The translations under genes were made by a program, and so were the position numbers. Below, one piece after another: positions 17,754-26,576 of a stretch of DNA of 64,000 nt. A model generated the notes under the pieces. It made no database searches and had not been told where the DNA came from. It was given only the letters and a program-made list of their open reading frames with translations. How positions within the stretch are numbered: the stretch's first letter is position 1; each line of letters starts with the position of its first letter. The DNA comes from Gammaproteobacteria bacterium (lineage in GTDB: Bacteria; Pseudomonadota; Gammaproteobacteria; HK1), in assembly GCA_012103455.1 (NCBI GenBank), contig WLWT01000002.1, positions 682,001 to 746,000 of the forward strand, given 5' to 3'.

Positions 17754-17780
17754 CTTGAAAAGCCCATAACCATCCCTATC
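17754..17780 (+). promoter_or_regulatory. sigma32-type heat-shock promoter of groESL
   Basis: CTTGAAA (17754-17760) matches the sigma32 -35 element, with 13 bp to CCCTATC (17774-17780), close to the -10 consensus CCCCATNT. It lies about 100 bp upstream of groES, and the predicted transcription start would fall inside the CIRCE element. The window also encodes RpoH itself. Confidence 0.7.
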
Positions 17781-17781
17781 A

Positions 17782-17808
17782 TTAGCACTCGCTCGGGGTG
17801 AGCGCTAA
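17782..17808 (+). promoter_or_regulatory. CIRCE operator (HrcA binding site) of groESL
   Basis: TTAGCACTC (17782-17790), 9-nt spacer, GAGCGCTAA (17800-17808). The consensus is TTAGCACTC-N9-GAGTGCTAA, so there is a single mismatch. It indicates repression by HrcA on top of sigma32 activation. The right arm can also pair with AGCGCTC at 17815-17821, an alternative stem. Confidence 0.9.
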
Positions 17809-17882
17809 CAACTCAGCGCTCACTCCGGTGAACCAGTCGCTTTATTCCACATTTAAAACTTTTGGTCATCTAGGAGACAGAC

Positions 17883-18170
17883 ATGAATATTCGTCCGTTG
17901 CATGACCGCGTGATCATCAAGCGCAAGGAGGAGGAGCGTACCTCTCCCGGCGGCATTGTGATCCCGGACACTGCTACTGAGAAGCCAATCCGCGGCGAGA
18001 TCGTTGCCGTTGGCAAAGGCAAAATCACTGATGGCGGCGACGTACGTCCTCTTGACGTGAAGGTTGGTGACAATGTGCTTTTCGGTAAGTACAGCGGCAC
18101 CGAGGTGAAAGTGGATGGAGAAGACCTCCTCGTCATGCGCGAAGAGGACATCATGGCGGTCATCCAATAA
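17883..18170 (+). CDS. groES: co-chaperonin GroES
   Basis: 95 residues, the standard length. N-I-R-P-L-H-D-R-V-I-I-K at the N terminus, the mobile loop segment E-E-R-T-S-P-G-G-I-V-I-P (about 20-31), and C-terminal V-M-R-E-E-D-I-M-A-V. It caps the GroEL ring. An AGGAGA ribosome-binding site precedes the ATG. groEL follows after 51 bp. Controlled by the sigma32-type promoter and CIRCE element upstream. Confidence 0.98.
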   Translation: MNIRPLHDRVIIKRKEEERTSPGGIVIPDTATEKPIRGEIVAVGKGKITDGGDVRPLDVKVGDNVLFGKYSGTEVKVDGEDLLVMREEDIMAVIQ

Positions 18171-18221
18171 GACCCCACCTCCACCCGTCAATCCATTAAG
18201 TTTAAGGAGATCAACCGAACC

Positions 18222-19871
18222 ATGAGTGCGAAAGACGTACGTTTCGGCGACGATTCCCGCGCCCGGATGGCCAATGGCGTCAACATCCTGGCCAATGCCG
18301 TAAGAGTGACCCTAGGACCTAAAGGCCGCAATGTGGTTCTAGAGAAAAGCTTCGGCGCCCCGACCGTGACTAAAGACGGCGTGTCCGTCGCTAAGGAAGT
18401 CGAGCTCAAAGACAAGTTCGAGAACATGGGCGCCCAGATGGTCAAGGAAGTGGCTTCGCAGACTTCCGACGTCGCCGGTGATGGCACCACCACCGCTACC
18501 GTGCTGGCTCAAGCCATGATGCGCGAAGGCTTAAAGTCGGTGGCCGCCGGCATGAACCCAATGGACCTGAAGCGCGGCATCGACAAAGCTGTCATTAAAG
18601 CGGTCAATGCCTTAAAAGACCAATCCAACCCCACCGCCGATAACAATGCTATCGCGCAGGTAGGCACTATTTCCGCCAACTCCGATTTCGATATCGGCAA
18701 CATCATCGCCAGCGCGATGGAAAAAGTGGGCAAAGAAGGCGTCATCACGGTCGAGGAAGGCTCCACGCTCGAAAACGAGTTGGACGTTGTGGAAGGCATG
18801 CAGTTCGACCGCGGCTACCTCTCCCCCTACTTCGTCAACAACCAGGACAACATGAGCGCCGAGCTCGAAGATCCTTACATTCTCCTGCACGACAAAAAGA
18901 TCTCCAACATCCGCGATCTGCTGCCGTGCCTAGAAGGTGTGGCGAAGTCCGGCAAGCCGCTTTGCATCATCGCCGAGGACGTGGAAGGCGAAGCCTTGGC
19001 CACCCTGGTAGTGAACACCATCCGCGGAATCGTCAAAGTAGCCGCCGTCAAAGCCCCAGGCTTTGGTGATCGCCGCAAAGCGATGCTGCAAGACATGGCT
19101 ATTTTGACCGGCGGTCAGGTGGTCTCCGAGGAGACCGGTATGAGCCTTGAGAAGACGTCTTTGGATGATCTGGGCACCGCCAAGCGCATCGTCATCACTA
19201 AAGAGAACACCACGGTGATCGACGGCGCCGGCCAAAGCACCGACATCGAAGCCCGCGTCAAGCAGATCCGCGCTCAGATCGAGGAGACCACCTCCGATTA
19301 CGATCGCGAAAAACTGCAAGAGCGGGTGGCCAAGCTGGCAGGTGGCGTGGCTGTCATCAAAGTCGGAGCTGCCACCGAAGTGGAGATGAAAGAGAAGAAA
19401 GCCCGCGTTGAAGACGCGCTGCACGCGACCCGCGCCGCCGTTGAGGAAGGTGTGGTGCCCGGTGGTGGTGTTGCTCTCATCCGCGCACTCTCCGCTTTGG
19501 ATGACCTTGAAGGCGATAACCATGACCAGACCCGGGGCATAGACATCGCCCGTCGCGCGATGGAAGAGCCGCTGCGCCAGATCGTGGCCAATGCAGGGGT
19601 TGAGCCCTCCGTCGTGTTGAACAACGTCAAAGAAGGCTCTGGCAACTACGGCTTCAATGCCGCTGATGAGAACTATGGCGATATGGTGGCCATGGGCATC
19701 CTGGACCCGACCAAAGTGGTGCGCACAGCGCTGCAAAATGCCGCTTCCGTATCCGGTCTTTTGGTCACCACCGAAGCGATGGTGGCGGAATCGCCAAAGG
19801 AAGAGAAAGCCGGCGCGCCTGATATGGGCGATATGGGCGGCATGGGCGGTGGCATGGGCGGAATGATGTAA
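18222..19871 (+). CDS. groEL: chaperonin GroEL
   Basis: 549 residues. ATP-dependent folding chaperonin. Seen: G-P-K-G-R-N-V-V-L near 33-41, the ATP motif G-D-G-T-T-T-A-T-V-L-A (about 87), A-P-G-F-G-D-R-R-K near 274 and G-G-G-V-A-L-I near 415. The C-terminal Gly-Gly-Met-rich tail is intact. A strong AAGGAG lies 12 nt before the ATG. A bidirectional terminator follows. Confidence 0.99.
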   Translation: MSAKDVRFGDDSRARMANGVNILANAVRVTLGPKGRNVVLEKSFGAPTVTKDGVSVAKEVELKDKFENMGAQMVKEVASQTSDVAGDGTTTATVLAQAMMREGLKSVAAGMNPMDLKRGIDKAVIKAVNALKDQSNPTADNNAIAQVGTISANSDFDIGNIIASAMEKVGKEGVITVEEGSTLENELDVVEGMQFDRGYLSPYFVNNQDNMSAELEDPYILLHDKKISNIRDLLPCLEGVAKSGKPLCIIAEDVEGEALATLVVNTIRGIVKVAAVKAPGFGDRRKAMLQDMAILTGGQVVSEETGMSLEKTSLDDLGTAKRIVITKENTTVIDGAGQSTDIEARVKQIRAQIEETTSDYDREKLQERVAKLAGGVAVIKVGAATEVEMKEKKARVEDALHATRAAVEEGVVPGGGVALIRALSALDDLEGDNHDQTRGIDIARRAMEEPLRQIVANAGVEPSVVLNNVKEGSGNYGFNAADENYGDMVAMGILDPTKVVRTALQNAASVSGLLVTTEAMVAESPKEEKAGAPDMGDMGGMGGGMGGMM

Positions 19872-19955
19872 GTATCATTCCCCTATGCGAGAACAGCCTA
19901 GAGCCTAATGTCAGCGCTGTTCTTACCAGGGCCGTTCTTAAGGTCAAGCGCAAAA

Positions 19956-19980
19956 GCCCCGCTACGGCGGGGCTCTTTTA
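19956..19980. terminator. bidirectional rho-independent terminator between groEL and the fusion gene
   Basis: Stem AGCCCCGC / GCGGGGCT with a TACG loop (19956-19975), flanked by an A-run on the left and a T-run on the right. It therefore works for groEL on the plus strand and for the convergent gene on the minus strand, whose stop codon overlaps the right edge. Confidence 0.9.
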
Positions 19981-21171
19981 TGGGGTTTTTACTCTTTCGA
20001 AGCGCTGAGCCTGCCCTTTGATGAACGCTCGGCAGTGAGCGGCAAAGAGCCGTGCTTCGGCGGGCAATTCCGCGCCGGCACGGTGCACCATGACCATCCC
20101 GGCAGCCGGTAACTCATCGCATATGGAACGCGATACCAAGGCCCGGCCATCATAAGTTACCGACGACGCTGGCTTAGTGGCGAGCAGAGCGTAACCAAGG
20201 CCCCGCCCCACCAAACCGCGCACCATTTCAAAACTCTGGGCCCGGTAGGCAACATTCGCTTGATGACCAACCGAATCCAATAGCCGCATCACGTTGGTGG
20301 GTGGTACATCCAACAAAATCATAGGTTCATCCGCCAAGTCCGCCAAGGCCAGCCTCGGCTTAGCACTGAGCGGATGCGACTCAGCCAGTAATACATACGG
20401 TTGCAGTTCTATTAGTAGCTCGCTTTCAAGGCCCTCGTCTATGTCTACGTCGTAAGTGAGCGCTAGGTCCACATCGCCGGCATGCAATGCTTCTAGCAGC
20501 ACCCGCTGATCGCCTTCCAGCAATGACAAGTTCATGGGACCATGCTCTTGATCCATATGGTCTAAGATACCCGGCACCACATAAGGCCCAAAGGTTTGCG
20601 AACAGCCGATACGCAACAGCCCACCTGGAGACGGTTCCGGACGCAAGCGAGAAATTCTAGCGGGTATGCCATAGGCCCGGTTGGCGTAGATAAGCGGATT
20701 GCCATTGTGGTTGACGAAGATCTCTTGGACTTCTCCGATGAACACGTGATGGGTTCCAACCCGCTCGTCTCCGACTATACGGCAATCAAACGCAGCCAAT
20801 GGGTCTACAACACGTGGAGCGCCCGTGGTCATCCGCGTCCACATGGCGCACCCGAAACGCTGATGATCGTCAAAATGGGTACGGCCAGCGAAAGTATCGG
20901 AGATAAAAGACTGATCGTCGCGCAAGATGTTGACGCAAAAGACGCCATTAACACTCAGCGCGGGGTATGCGGAGGCCTCATGGTTCACGCAGATGAGTAA
21001 AGTGGGTGCTGGCCCGTCAGCAGAAACGGAAGCCATTGCCGATACAGTCATCCCCGCCCTACCGCCCGGCCCATCTGTGGTGACGACATTGACGGTACAT
21101 GCTGCACATCCCATGCCGTCCAGGAATTGCTGACGCAGCACGGGATCTGGCGATTGTGGAACCTCACTCAT
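19978..21171 (-). CDS. fusion of a flavin reductase domain and a LysR-type effector-binding domain
   Basis: 397 residues. Residues about 10-180 are a flavin reductase-like FMN-binding split barrel of the HpaC/RutF type: A-G-M-T-V-S-A-M-A-S-V-S near 39-50, G-V-F-C-V-N-I-L near 78, and H-H-V-F-I-G-E-V-Q-E-I. Residues about 185-390 are a LysR substrate-binding domain (G-L-L-R-I-G-C-S-Q-T-F-G-P-Y ... H-A-G-D-V-D-L-A-L-T-Y ... F-E-M-V-R-G-L-V-G-R-G-L-G-Y-A-L-L). No helix-turn-helix is present, so it is unlikely to bind DNA. A flavin reductase gated by a small ligand is one reading. No partner monooxygenase gene is adjacent. It converges on groEL; its promoter is shared with divergent mutM. Confidence 0.88.
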   Translation of the reverse strand: MSEVPQSPDPVLRQQFLDGMGCAACTVNVVTTDGPGGRAGMTVSAMASVSADGPAPTLLICVNHEASAYPALSVNGVFCVNILRDDQSFISDTFAGRTHFDDHQRFGCAMWTRMTTGAPRVVDPLAAFDCRIVGDERVGTHHVFIGEVQEIFVNHNGNPLIYANRAYGIPARISRLRPEPSPGGLLRIGCSQTFGPYVVPGILDHMDQEHGPMNLSLLEGDQRVLLEALHAGDVDLALTYDVDIDEGLESELLIELQPYVLLAESHPLSAKPRLALADLADEPMILLDVPPTNVMRLLDSVGHQANVAYRAQSFEMVRGLVGRGLGYALLATKPASSVTYDGRALVSRSICDELPAAGMVMVHRAGAELPAEARLFAAHCRAFIKGQAQRFERVKTP

Positions 21172-21388
21172 GTGGGCACTTCCTTCTTTAGCTCTGTGCT
21201 GTTCAAACGGCGCACTTTACCGGCCCTCAGGCGACTCGTCACGGCCAAACACCCAACCGATACAAGGGCCACACGCGCTGCCAAACCTGTCCAGTTATAT
21301 GAACTGAGCATGGGTTTCCAGCCTGAATACGATGTCCGCGTTTGTTATGGTAGACGGCACGCTTCGATGGTTCCGTGAGATCAACGCC

Positions 21389-22201
21389 ATGCCTGAATTG
21401 CCGGAGGTGGAGACCATTAGGCGCGGTCTAGAACCGTTAGTGGGCGGCAAGACCATCGCGGCCGTCAAGGTTCGTGATCATCGCCTGCGCTGGCCGGTGC
21501 CGGCCGATCTCAACGAAAAGATGAGAGGCCAGCCGCTTACCTCTATTGGCCGGCGCGCCAAATATCTTCTGTGGAATACGCCCACTGGGACATGTCTGGT
21601 GCACCTAGGTATGTCGGGTAGTTTGCGCGTAATACCCCAGCAGACTCCGTTGCATACCCACGACCATGTATGTTGGCAGCTCAGCGGCGGTCAGGAAATA
21701 CGCTTGCGTGATCCGCGCCGGTTTGGCTCGGTGCTGTGGACCGAGGAACCGCTCGCACATCCGCTCCTGGCCTCGCTAGGTCCTGAGCCCTTAGGCAATG
21801 AGTTCAATGCAGATTTGCTCTATAGCAATAGCCGCGGGCGTAAGAGTGCGGTCAAAAACTTCATTATGGACGCCCGGCAAGTAGTGGGCGTTGGCAACAT
21901 TTACGCCTCGGAGAGTTTATTTCGCAGCGCCATCTCGCCATTACGGGCAGCGGGACGGATCTCCAAAGGGCGTTACGAACACCTGGCGGTTGCGATCCGC
22001 ACAGTGTTGCAAGAAGCGGTTCACGCAGGCGGTACCACATTGCGTGACTTCGCTAGAGACGATGGGTCGCCCGGATATTTCGCCCACTCCCTCGCCGTCT
22101 ATGGCAAGGAGGGAAGCGGCTGCACTCGATGCGGCGGCACCATTAAACGCCGGGTTATAGGTCAGCGCAGCACGTTTTATTGCCCGGGCTGCCAGACTTG
22201 A
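21389..22201 (+). CDS. mutM: formamidopyrimidine-DNA glycosylase
   Basis: 271 residues. The start is ATG 21389, because the catalytic Pro must be residue 2: M-P-E-L-P-E-V-E-T. The open frame continuing to 21332 is ignored for that reason. It removes 8-oxoguanine and formamidopyrimidines. Helix-two-turn-helix segment V-G-N-I-Y-A-S-E-S-L-F (about 172) and C-terminal zinc finger C-T-R-C-G ... C-P-G-C. Complete and typical in length. Confidence 0.97.
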   Translation: MPELPEVETIRRGLEPLVGGKTIAAVKVRDHRLRWPVPADLNEKMRGQPLTSIGRRAKYLLWNTPTGTCLVHLGMSGSLRVIPQQTPLHTHDHVCWQLSGGQEIRLRDPRRFGSVLWTEEPLAHPLLASLGPEPLGNEFNADLLYSNSRGRKSAVKNFIMDARQVVGVGNIYASESLFRSAISPLRAAGRISKGRYEHLAVAIRTVLQEAVHAGGTTLRDFARDDGSPGYFAHSLAVYGKEGSGCTRCGGTIKRRVIGQRSTFYCPGCQT

Positions 22202-22232
22202 CGGAAAATGGCAAAGAACAATCGGCGCGGGG

Positions 22233-22487
22233 TTAATCTCCCGTTCCAGTCAGACGTAGATATTTCGCATACAACTGCTCTTTACTCTCCACGTAATCAG
22301 GATTGAGCGGGATGCACTCCACCGGACACACTTCCACACACTGCGAGGTATCGTAGTGACCTACACATTCAGTGCATTTGAGCGGATCGATAACATAGAA
22401 TTCATCGCCCTGGTAAATAGCTTCGTTGGGACATTGCGGTTCGCATACATCGCAGTTAATACAATCGTCGGTGATCATCAAAGCCAT
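22233..22487 (-). CDS. YfhL-type 2[4Fe-4S] ferredoxin
   Basis: 84 residues from ATG 22487; the open frame runs further upstream to 22547 but the family begins M-A-L-M-I-T-D-D. Two cluster motifs: C-I-N-C-D-V-C-E-P-Q-C-P (about 9-20) and C-T-E-C-V-G-H-Y then C-V-E-V-C-P (about 37-54), with the family-typical longer spacing in the second. A small electron carrier. It follows coaD in the same direction after 124 bp, a common gammaproteobacterial order. Confidence 0.94.
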   Translation of the reverse strand: MALMITDDCINCDVCEPQCPNEAIYQGDEFYVIDPLKCTECVGHYDTSQCVEVCPVECIPLNPDYVESKEQLYAKYLRLTGTGD

Positions 22488-22611
22488 TTGAGCACTCCCA
22501 TTCGGTACACACAGGCAAACCTCGATAGAGGCATGGGTCTTTAACAATAGGGACCGAAAGCGAACCCAGCATGATCATAGGGCGGCACGAGCCTTCGTCA
22601 CCGTTTCACGG

Positions 22612-23097
22612 TCACTTATTTCCGAGGCGTTCAGTCAGCGCGTCTTGCACTATCGGATGTACGAACTCACTGACATCTCCGCCCAGCGTTGCGATCTCGC
22701 GTACAAGAGTGGATGAAATATAGCTGTTCCCTTCATCCGGAGTCAGGAACATAGTTTCAACCTGTGGGCACAACCGTCTGTTCATACCTGCAAGTTGAAA
22801 CTCGAAGTCGAAATCCGACACTGCTCTTAAACCGCGCAAAATAACGGTGGTGTTAACTTCCCGGGCAAAGTTAACTAAGAGGCCATTGAACCCAACCACC
22901 TCCACGTTGTCATGCTCGGCCAGAACCTGGCGGGCTAAGTCAACGCGTTCTTCAACGGTAAAACAGGTGTTTTTTGGGGTACTGATGGCCACCGCGATAA
23001 CAATACGATCAAACACGCGGGCTGCCCGCTGCACCAAATCGGCATGACCGACAGTAATAGGATCAAACGTACCGGGATAGATGGCAGCCGCAGCCAT
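22612..23097 (-). CDS. coaD: phosphopantetheine adenylyltransferase
   Basis: 161 residues, standard length. Transfers AMP to 4'-phosphopantetheine in coenzyme A synthesis. Nucleotidyltransferase motif Y-P-G-T-F-D-P-I-T-V-G-H at about 7-18, R-G-L-R-A-V-S-D-F-D-F-E near 90 and S-S-T-L-V-R-E-I near 129. It lies 63 bp downstream of rsmD, the usual pair. Confidence 0.97.
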   Translation of the reverse strand: MAAAAIYPGTFDPITVGHADLVQRAARVFDRIVIAVAISTPKNTCFTVEERVDLARQVLAEHDNVEVVGFNGLLVNFAREVNTTVILRGLRAVSDFDFEFQLAGMNRRLCPQVETMFLTPDEGNSYISSTLVREIATLGGDVSEFVHPIVQDALTERLGNK

Positions 23098-23160
23098 ACG
23101 AAGAACTCCTAACGCTGGGTGATTACTTATGGGTCCGGGAGTGGACTTAGCCGGGACCGG

Positions 23161-23748
23161 TCATGATGTGGAGAACAAATAATAGCGCACCTGGCCAGCC
23201 TTGCACTCACGCTCCAAAGACCAACAGCTAGGAAACACTGGCAATGGAATATTCACCGCAGTCTCAAAGTAAACTGACGCGCCAGCGTGCAGCCAGCCTT
23301 GCCGCAGCCGTCCTTCGCCCAAATACTTCAGTACTTGCTGCGCGGCACCCGAGGCATAGGGAGGATCAACAAAAACAACATCAAACGCAGTTATAGCTGT
23401 GGAGTTCAGCCACCGCAGCGCATCGGTGCATCGAACCTGTATTTTTGCACCGGCTCGAAACGTGTTCGCTGTCCGCATCAGAGCGCCGGCCACACGTTTA
23501 TTGGCATCGATCAGCACCGCTTCGCTGGCACCGCGCGATACCGCCTCGAATCCAAGTGCACCTGTTCCGGCGAACAGATCCAAACAACGGGCCCCCGCAA
23601 TACGCGGGGCTAACCAATTGAACAAAGTCTCGCGCACCCGATCTGAGGTGGGCCTCAGACCATCGGCCGCTACGACTGGCAGTAGGCGGCCACGCCAAAC
23701 GCCGCCGATCAGGCGCACGTGGTGGGCTTTGCGTCGGGGCCGGCTCAA
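23161..23748 (-). CDS. rsmD: 16S rRNA (guanine966-N2)-methyltransferase
   Basis: 195 residues. R-G-R-L-L-P-V near the start, R-P-T-S-D-R-V-R-E-T-L-F-N-W-L near 32-46, the SAM loop C-L-D-L-F-A-G-T-G-A-L-G and the catalytic V-D-P-P-Y motif near 128. Modifies small-subunit rRNA. It diverges from ftsY, with the shared 143-bp promoter region at 23749-23891. Confidence 0.95.
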   Translation of the reverse strand: MSRPRRKAHHVRLIGGVWRGRLLPVVAADGLRPTSDRVRETLFNWLAPRIAGARCLDLFAGTGALGFEAVSRGASEAVLIDANKRVAGALMRTANTFRAGAKIQVRCTDALRWLNSTAITAFDVVFVDPPYASGAAQQVLKYLGEGRLRQGWLHAGASVYFETAVNIPLPVFPSCWSLERECKAGQVRYYLFSTS

Positions 23749-23891
23749 TGGCGCGTATCACCTGCACATATCTCAGCCGAAGCGGTATGCAGTGGTACGA
23801 TACGATGCCTGAGGTTTAAGCGGCCAGAACACGTACTTCAATGGAACTAGGATTCGGTTCGGCGACTATAACAGGTCAACGATAATAGAAG

Positions 23892-24845
23892 ATGACAAAC
23901 AGTAGTGAGTTAAAGCCCGGCCTATTCGGGCGCTTAAAGAACGCGCTCGCGCGCACGCGTACCGAACTCGTAGATAACATCACGGACATGTTCGCCGGTG
24001 CCAAGAAAATAGACGAAAACACCCTGGAGCACATCGAGACCTCGCTATTGAGCGCGGATGTGGGGGTAGACGCAACCGATCGCATTATCGAAGATTTGAC
24101 CAAACGGCTAAAGCATAAAGGCCTAAAAGACGAGTCTTCGGTGCTAGCCGCTTTGCGTAGCAATATGTTGGAGATCTTGGCCCCCGTCAGCGTACCGCTG
24201 GAGCTGCCACCTTCAGGTCAAGGCCCCTTCGTGGTCCTCATGGTAGGGGTCAACGGCTCGGGAAAAACCACCACCATCGGCAAGCTCGCACAGCGCTGGA
24301 GTGGCGAGGGGCGGCGGGTCATGCTAGCGGCCGGTGATACTTTCAGAGCAGCGGCGGTCGAACAGTTGCAGACCTGGGGTAAGCGTACCAGGGTACCGGT
24401 TATCGCCCAGCATGCCGGTGCGGATTCAGCATCGGTGCTGTTCGATGCGCTACAGGCAGCCAAAGCCCGCAATTGCGATGTGTTGTTGGGCGATACCGCG
24501 GGTCGGTTACACACCCACGGCGGACTGATGGACGAGTTGCGCAAGGTGGTGCGGGTCATAGGAAAGTTAGATGAGACGGCGCCGCACGAGACCTTGCTCG
24601 TTTTAGATGCCGGTACCGGTCAGAATGCGCTTGCCCAAGCACAGGAATTCGCCGGTGCGGTAGGGGTGAGCGGATTAGTCTTAACAAAATTAGATGGCAC
24701 CGCACGCGGAGGCGTTGTGTTCGGTATCGCGCACACACTAGGTGTGCCCATTCGCTATATAGGGGTCGGCGAGAGAGCCGATGATCTGAGGCCCTTCGAT
24801 GCGCAGGAGTTCGTCGATGCCCTCCTTGCGAGTGGCCGCTCATAA
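23892..24845 (+). CDS. ftsY: signal recognition particle receptor FtsY
   Basis: 317 residues, lacking the long acidic N-terminal A domain of E. coli FtsY (497) and starting close to the NG core. N domain (about 10-105), then the GTPase: G-V-N-G-S-G-K-T-T-T-I-G-K-L near 119, D-T-F-R-A-A-A-V-E-Q-L near 153, D-T-A-G-R-L near 204 and T-K-L-D-G-T-A-R-G-G near 263. Guides nascent membrane proteins to the Sec translocon. First of ftsY-ftsE-ftsX. Confidence 0.97.
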   Translation: MTNSSELKPGLFGRLKNALARTRTELVDNITDMFAGAKKIDENTLEHIETSLLSADVGVDATDRIIEDLTKRLKHKGLKDESSVLAALRSNMLEILAPVSVPLELPPSGQGPFVVLMVGVNGSGKTTTIGKLAQRWSGEGRRVMLAAGDTFRAAAVEQLQTWGKRTRVPVIAQHAGADSASVLFDALQAAKARNCDVLLGDTAGRLHTHGGLMDELRKVVRVIGKLDETAPHETLLVLDAGTGQNALAQAQEFAGAVGVSGLVLTKLDGTARGGVVFGIAHTLGVPIRYIGVGERADDLRPFDAQEFVDALLASGRS

Positions 24846-24864
24846 CCTAGACGGCTGACATCAG

Positions 24865-25542
24865 GTGATTCGGTTCAATGATGTCAGCAAGCGATATCCG
24901 GGAACCGGCGACGCATTGCGCAACGTCTACATCGACATATCGACCGGTGAATTCGTCTTTTTGACCGGCCACTCCGGGGCAGGAAAAAGTACTTTATTGC
25001 GCCTCATCGCGCTACTAGAGCGGCCTACACGAGGCCAGATCGTTATCGGCGGATATAATCTCAACCAAATCCCCCGCTCCAAAGTGCCGTACTTCCGGCG
25101 CAACGTGGGAATGGTGTTTCAAAATCACCGGTTGCTGATGGACCGAACCGTATTCGACAACGTGGCGCTACCGATGGTCATCGCTGGTAACCGGCATCAA
25201 GAGATAGCCCGCCGGGTACGGGCCGCGCTCGACAAAGTCGGCCTTTTAAAAAAAGAAAGAGTATTGCCGCCGCACTTATCGGAGGGGGAGCAACAGCGGG
25301 TGGGCATCGCCAGGGCAGTAGTTGCAAGACCGAGTATTCTTCTAGCCGATGAACCAACAGGAAATTTAGATCCGTTACTATCTACCGAGATAGTCTCTTT
25401 GTTCGGCGAGTTCAACCAGGTAGGTGTTACCGTGTTGATGGCCAGCCATGATGTGGCTCTAGTGCGCCGCTCCAAACGCAGAACGCTGGTGATCCAGGAA
25501 GGCCGGGTATCCGAGGGATATTTTCCTCCTCCTAATGTCTAA
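24865..25542 (+). CDS. ftsE: cell-division ATP-binding protein FtsE
   Basis: 225 residues from GTG 24865. ABC ATPase partner of FtsX, controlling septal murein hydrolases. Walker A G-H-S-G-A-G-K-S-T (about 35-43) and Walker B I-L-L-A-D-E-P-T-G-N. The signature is L-S-E-G-E-Q-Q-R instead of L-S-G-G-E-Q-Q-R: the first glycine is glutamate. Everything else is typical. It overlaps ftsX by 8 bp. Confidence 0.96.
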   Translation: MIRFNDVSKRYPGTGDALRNVYIDISTGEFVFLTGHSGAGKSTLLRLIALLERPTRGQIVIGGYNLNQIPRSKVPYFRRNVGMVFQNHRLLMDRTVFDNVALPMVIAGNRHQEIARRVRAALDKVGLLKKERVLPPHLSEGEQQRVGIARAVVARPSILLADEPTGNLDPLLSTEIVSLFGEFNQVGVTVLMASHDVALVRRSKRRTLVIQEGRVSEGYFPPPNV

Positions 25543-26527
25543 CGAACCGGCACAGTTAACTCTGGACACGGGCGCTGATAGACGCGCGTGGGTATCACGG
25601 CATCTGCAAAGTATGGTCTGGTCGCTGGGCCGCTTGGTACAAGCACCCGTCTCCAATCTCATGACCACCGCCGTGCTCGGCTTCGCGCTGGCGTTTCCCG
25701 CCGCGTTATTCACAGCTTTGAACAATGCTAGCGCGTTGGCTGAGCGCTGGGATGCCGGTACATTGACGCTGTCGGCGTTTCTGGTACCCACGGCCCAGGA
25801 AACACAGGTCCGCTCTCTAGGACAGGCTATCAGCGCTCACCCCGGGGTAGTCGATGTGATCGCTTTATCGCCAGCAGCGGCCCTCGAAGAGTACCGGGAG
25901 TTAGCCGGAAACACCGTCGCGTTACAGGCGCTGGACGGCGAAAACCCGTTGCCTTGGGTGTTAACTATTCAAGTCGAGCCAGCGCCGACGCAACAAATCG
26001 AGGATTTTGCTGACGAACTCAAGCAACATCCGCTAGTGGACTTGATTGAGTTCGATCGGCGCTGGCTGGAACGCTTGTTCGCGCTAATGAGGATCGCTCA
26101 GCGAGCAGTATTAGTGTTAGCCAGCGTATTGGGCGTGGCCATTGTATTGATCGTTGGCAACACCATTCGTCTTGAAATCGAGCGGCGCCGTACAGAAATC
26201 GAAATATCACGCCTGGTCGGGGGAACTGATTCGTTTATAAGACGTCCATTCCTTTACACGGGCATATGGTATGGCCTAGTGGGTGGCGCGTTCGCTCTCC
26301 TCCTCTTGGCCATAACACTTGCCGCGTTAAGTGGACCAGCCGCCGATGCGGCGCGTGTTTACGGCAGTGATTTCGAATTGCGGTGGCCAGCCGCTTCTCA
26401 ACTCATGGCATTACTGATAGGAAGTGCTTGGTTGGGTTTAGTGGGTGCGTGGGTATCCGTTGGCCGCTATCTATGGCGGGCGGAGGAGGGCAGCGGGCTG
26501 AGTGAACACTTGTGCAAACGCCTATAG
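25535..26527 (+). CDS. ftsX: cell-division permease-like protein FtsX
   Basis: 330 residues with four membrane segments: one near residues 45-60 before a periplasmic domain, then three after about residue 185 in the FtsX permease fold. Partner of FtsE. C-terminal half shows L-E-I-E-R-R-R-T-E-I-E-I-S-R-L-V-G-G-T, a family hallmark. Overlaps ftsE by 8 bp. rpoH follows after about 50 bp. Confidence 0.95.
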   Translation: MSNEPAQLTLDTGADRRAWVSRHLQSMVWSLGRLVQAPVSNLMTTAVLGFALAFPAALFTALNNASALAERWDAGTLTLSAFLVPTAQETQVRSLGQAISAHPGVVDVIALSPAAALEEYRELAGNTVALQALDGENPLPWVLTIQVEPAPTQQIEDFADELKQHPLVDLIEFDRRWLERLFALMRIAQRAVLVLASVLGVAIVLIVGNTIRLEIERRRTEIEISRLVGGTDSFIRRPFLYTGIWYGLVGGAFALLLLAITLAALSGPAADAARVYGSDFELRWPAASQLMALLIGSAWLGLVGAWVSVGRYLWRAEEGSGLSEHLCKRL

Positions 26528-26576
26528 AGGAAATATTATAGTGGACTTTTCGTCCGGTAAAACTCGGTCTGTCAGG

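Noticed and set aside
18930..19736. 268-codon open frame antisense to groEL
   Set aside because: Shadow of the conserved groEL frame; no motifs and strongly biased composition.
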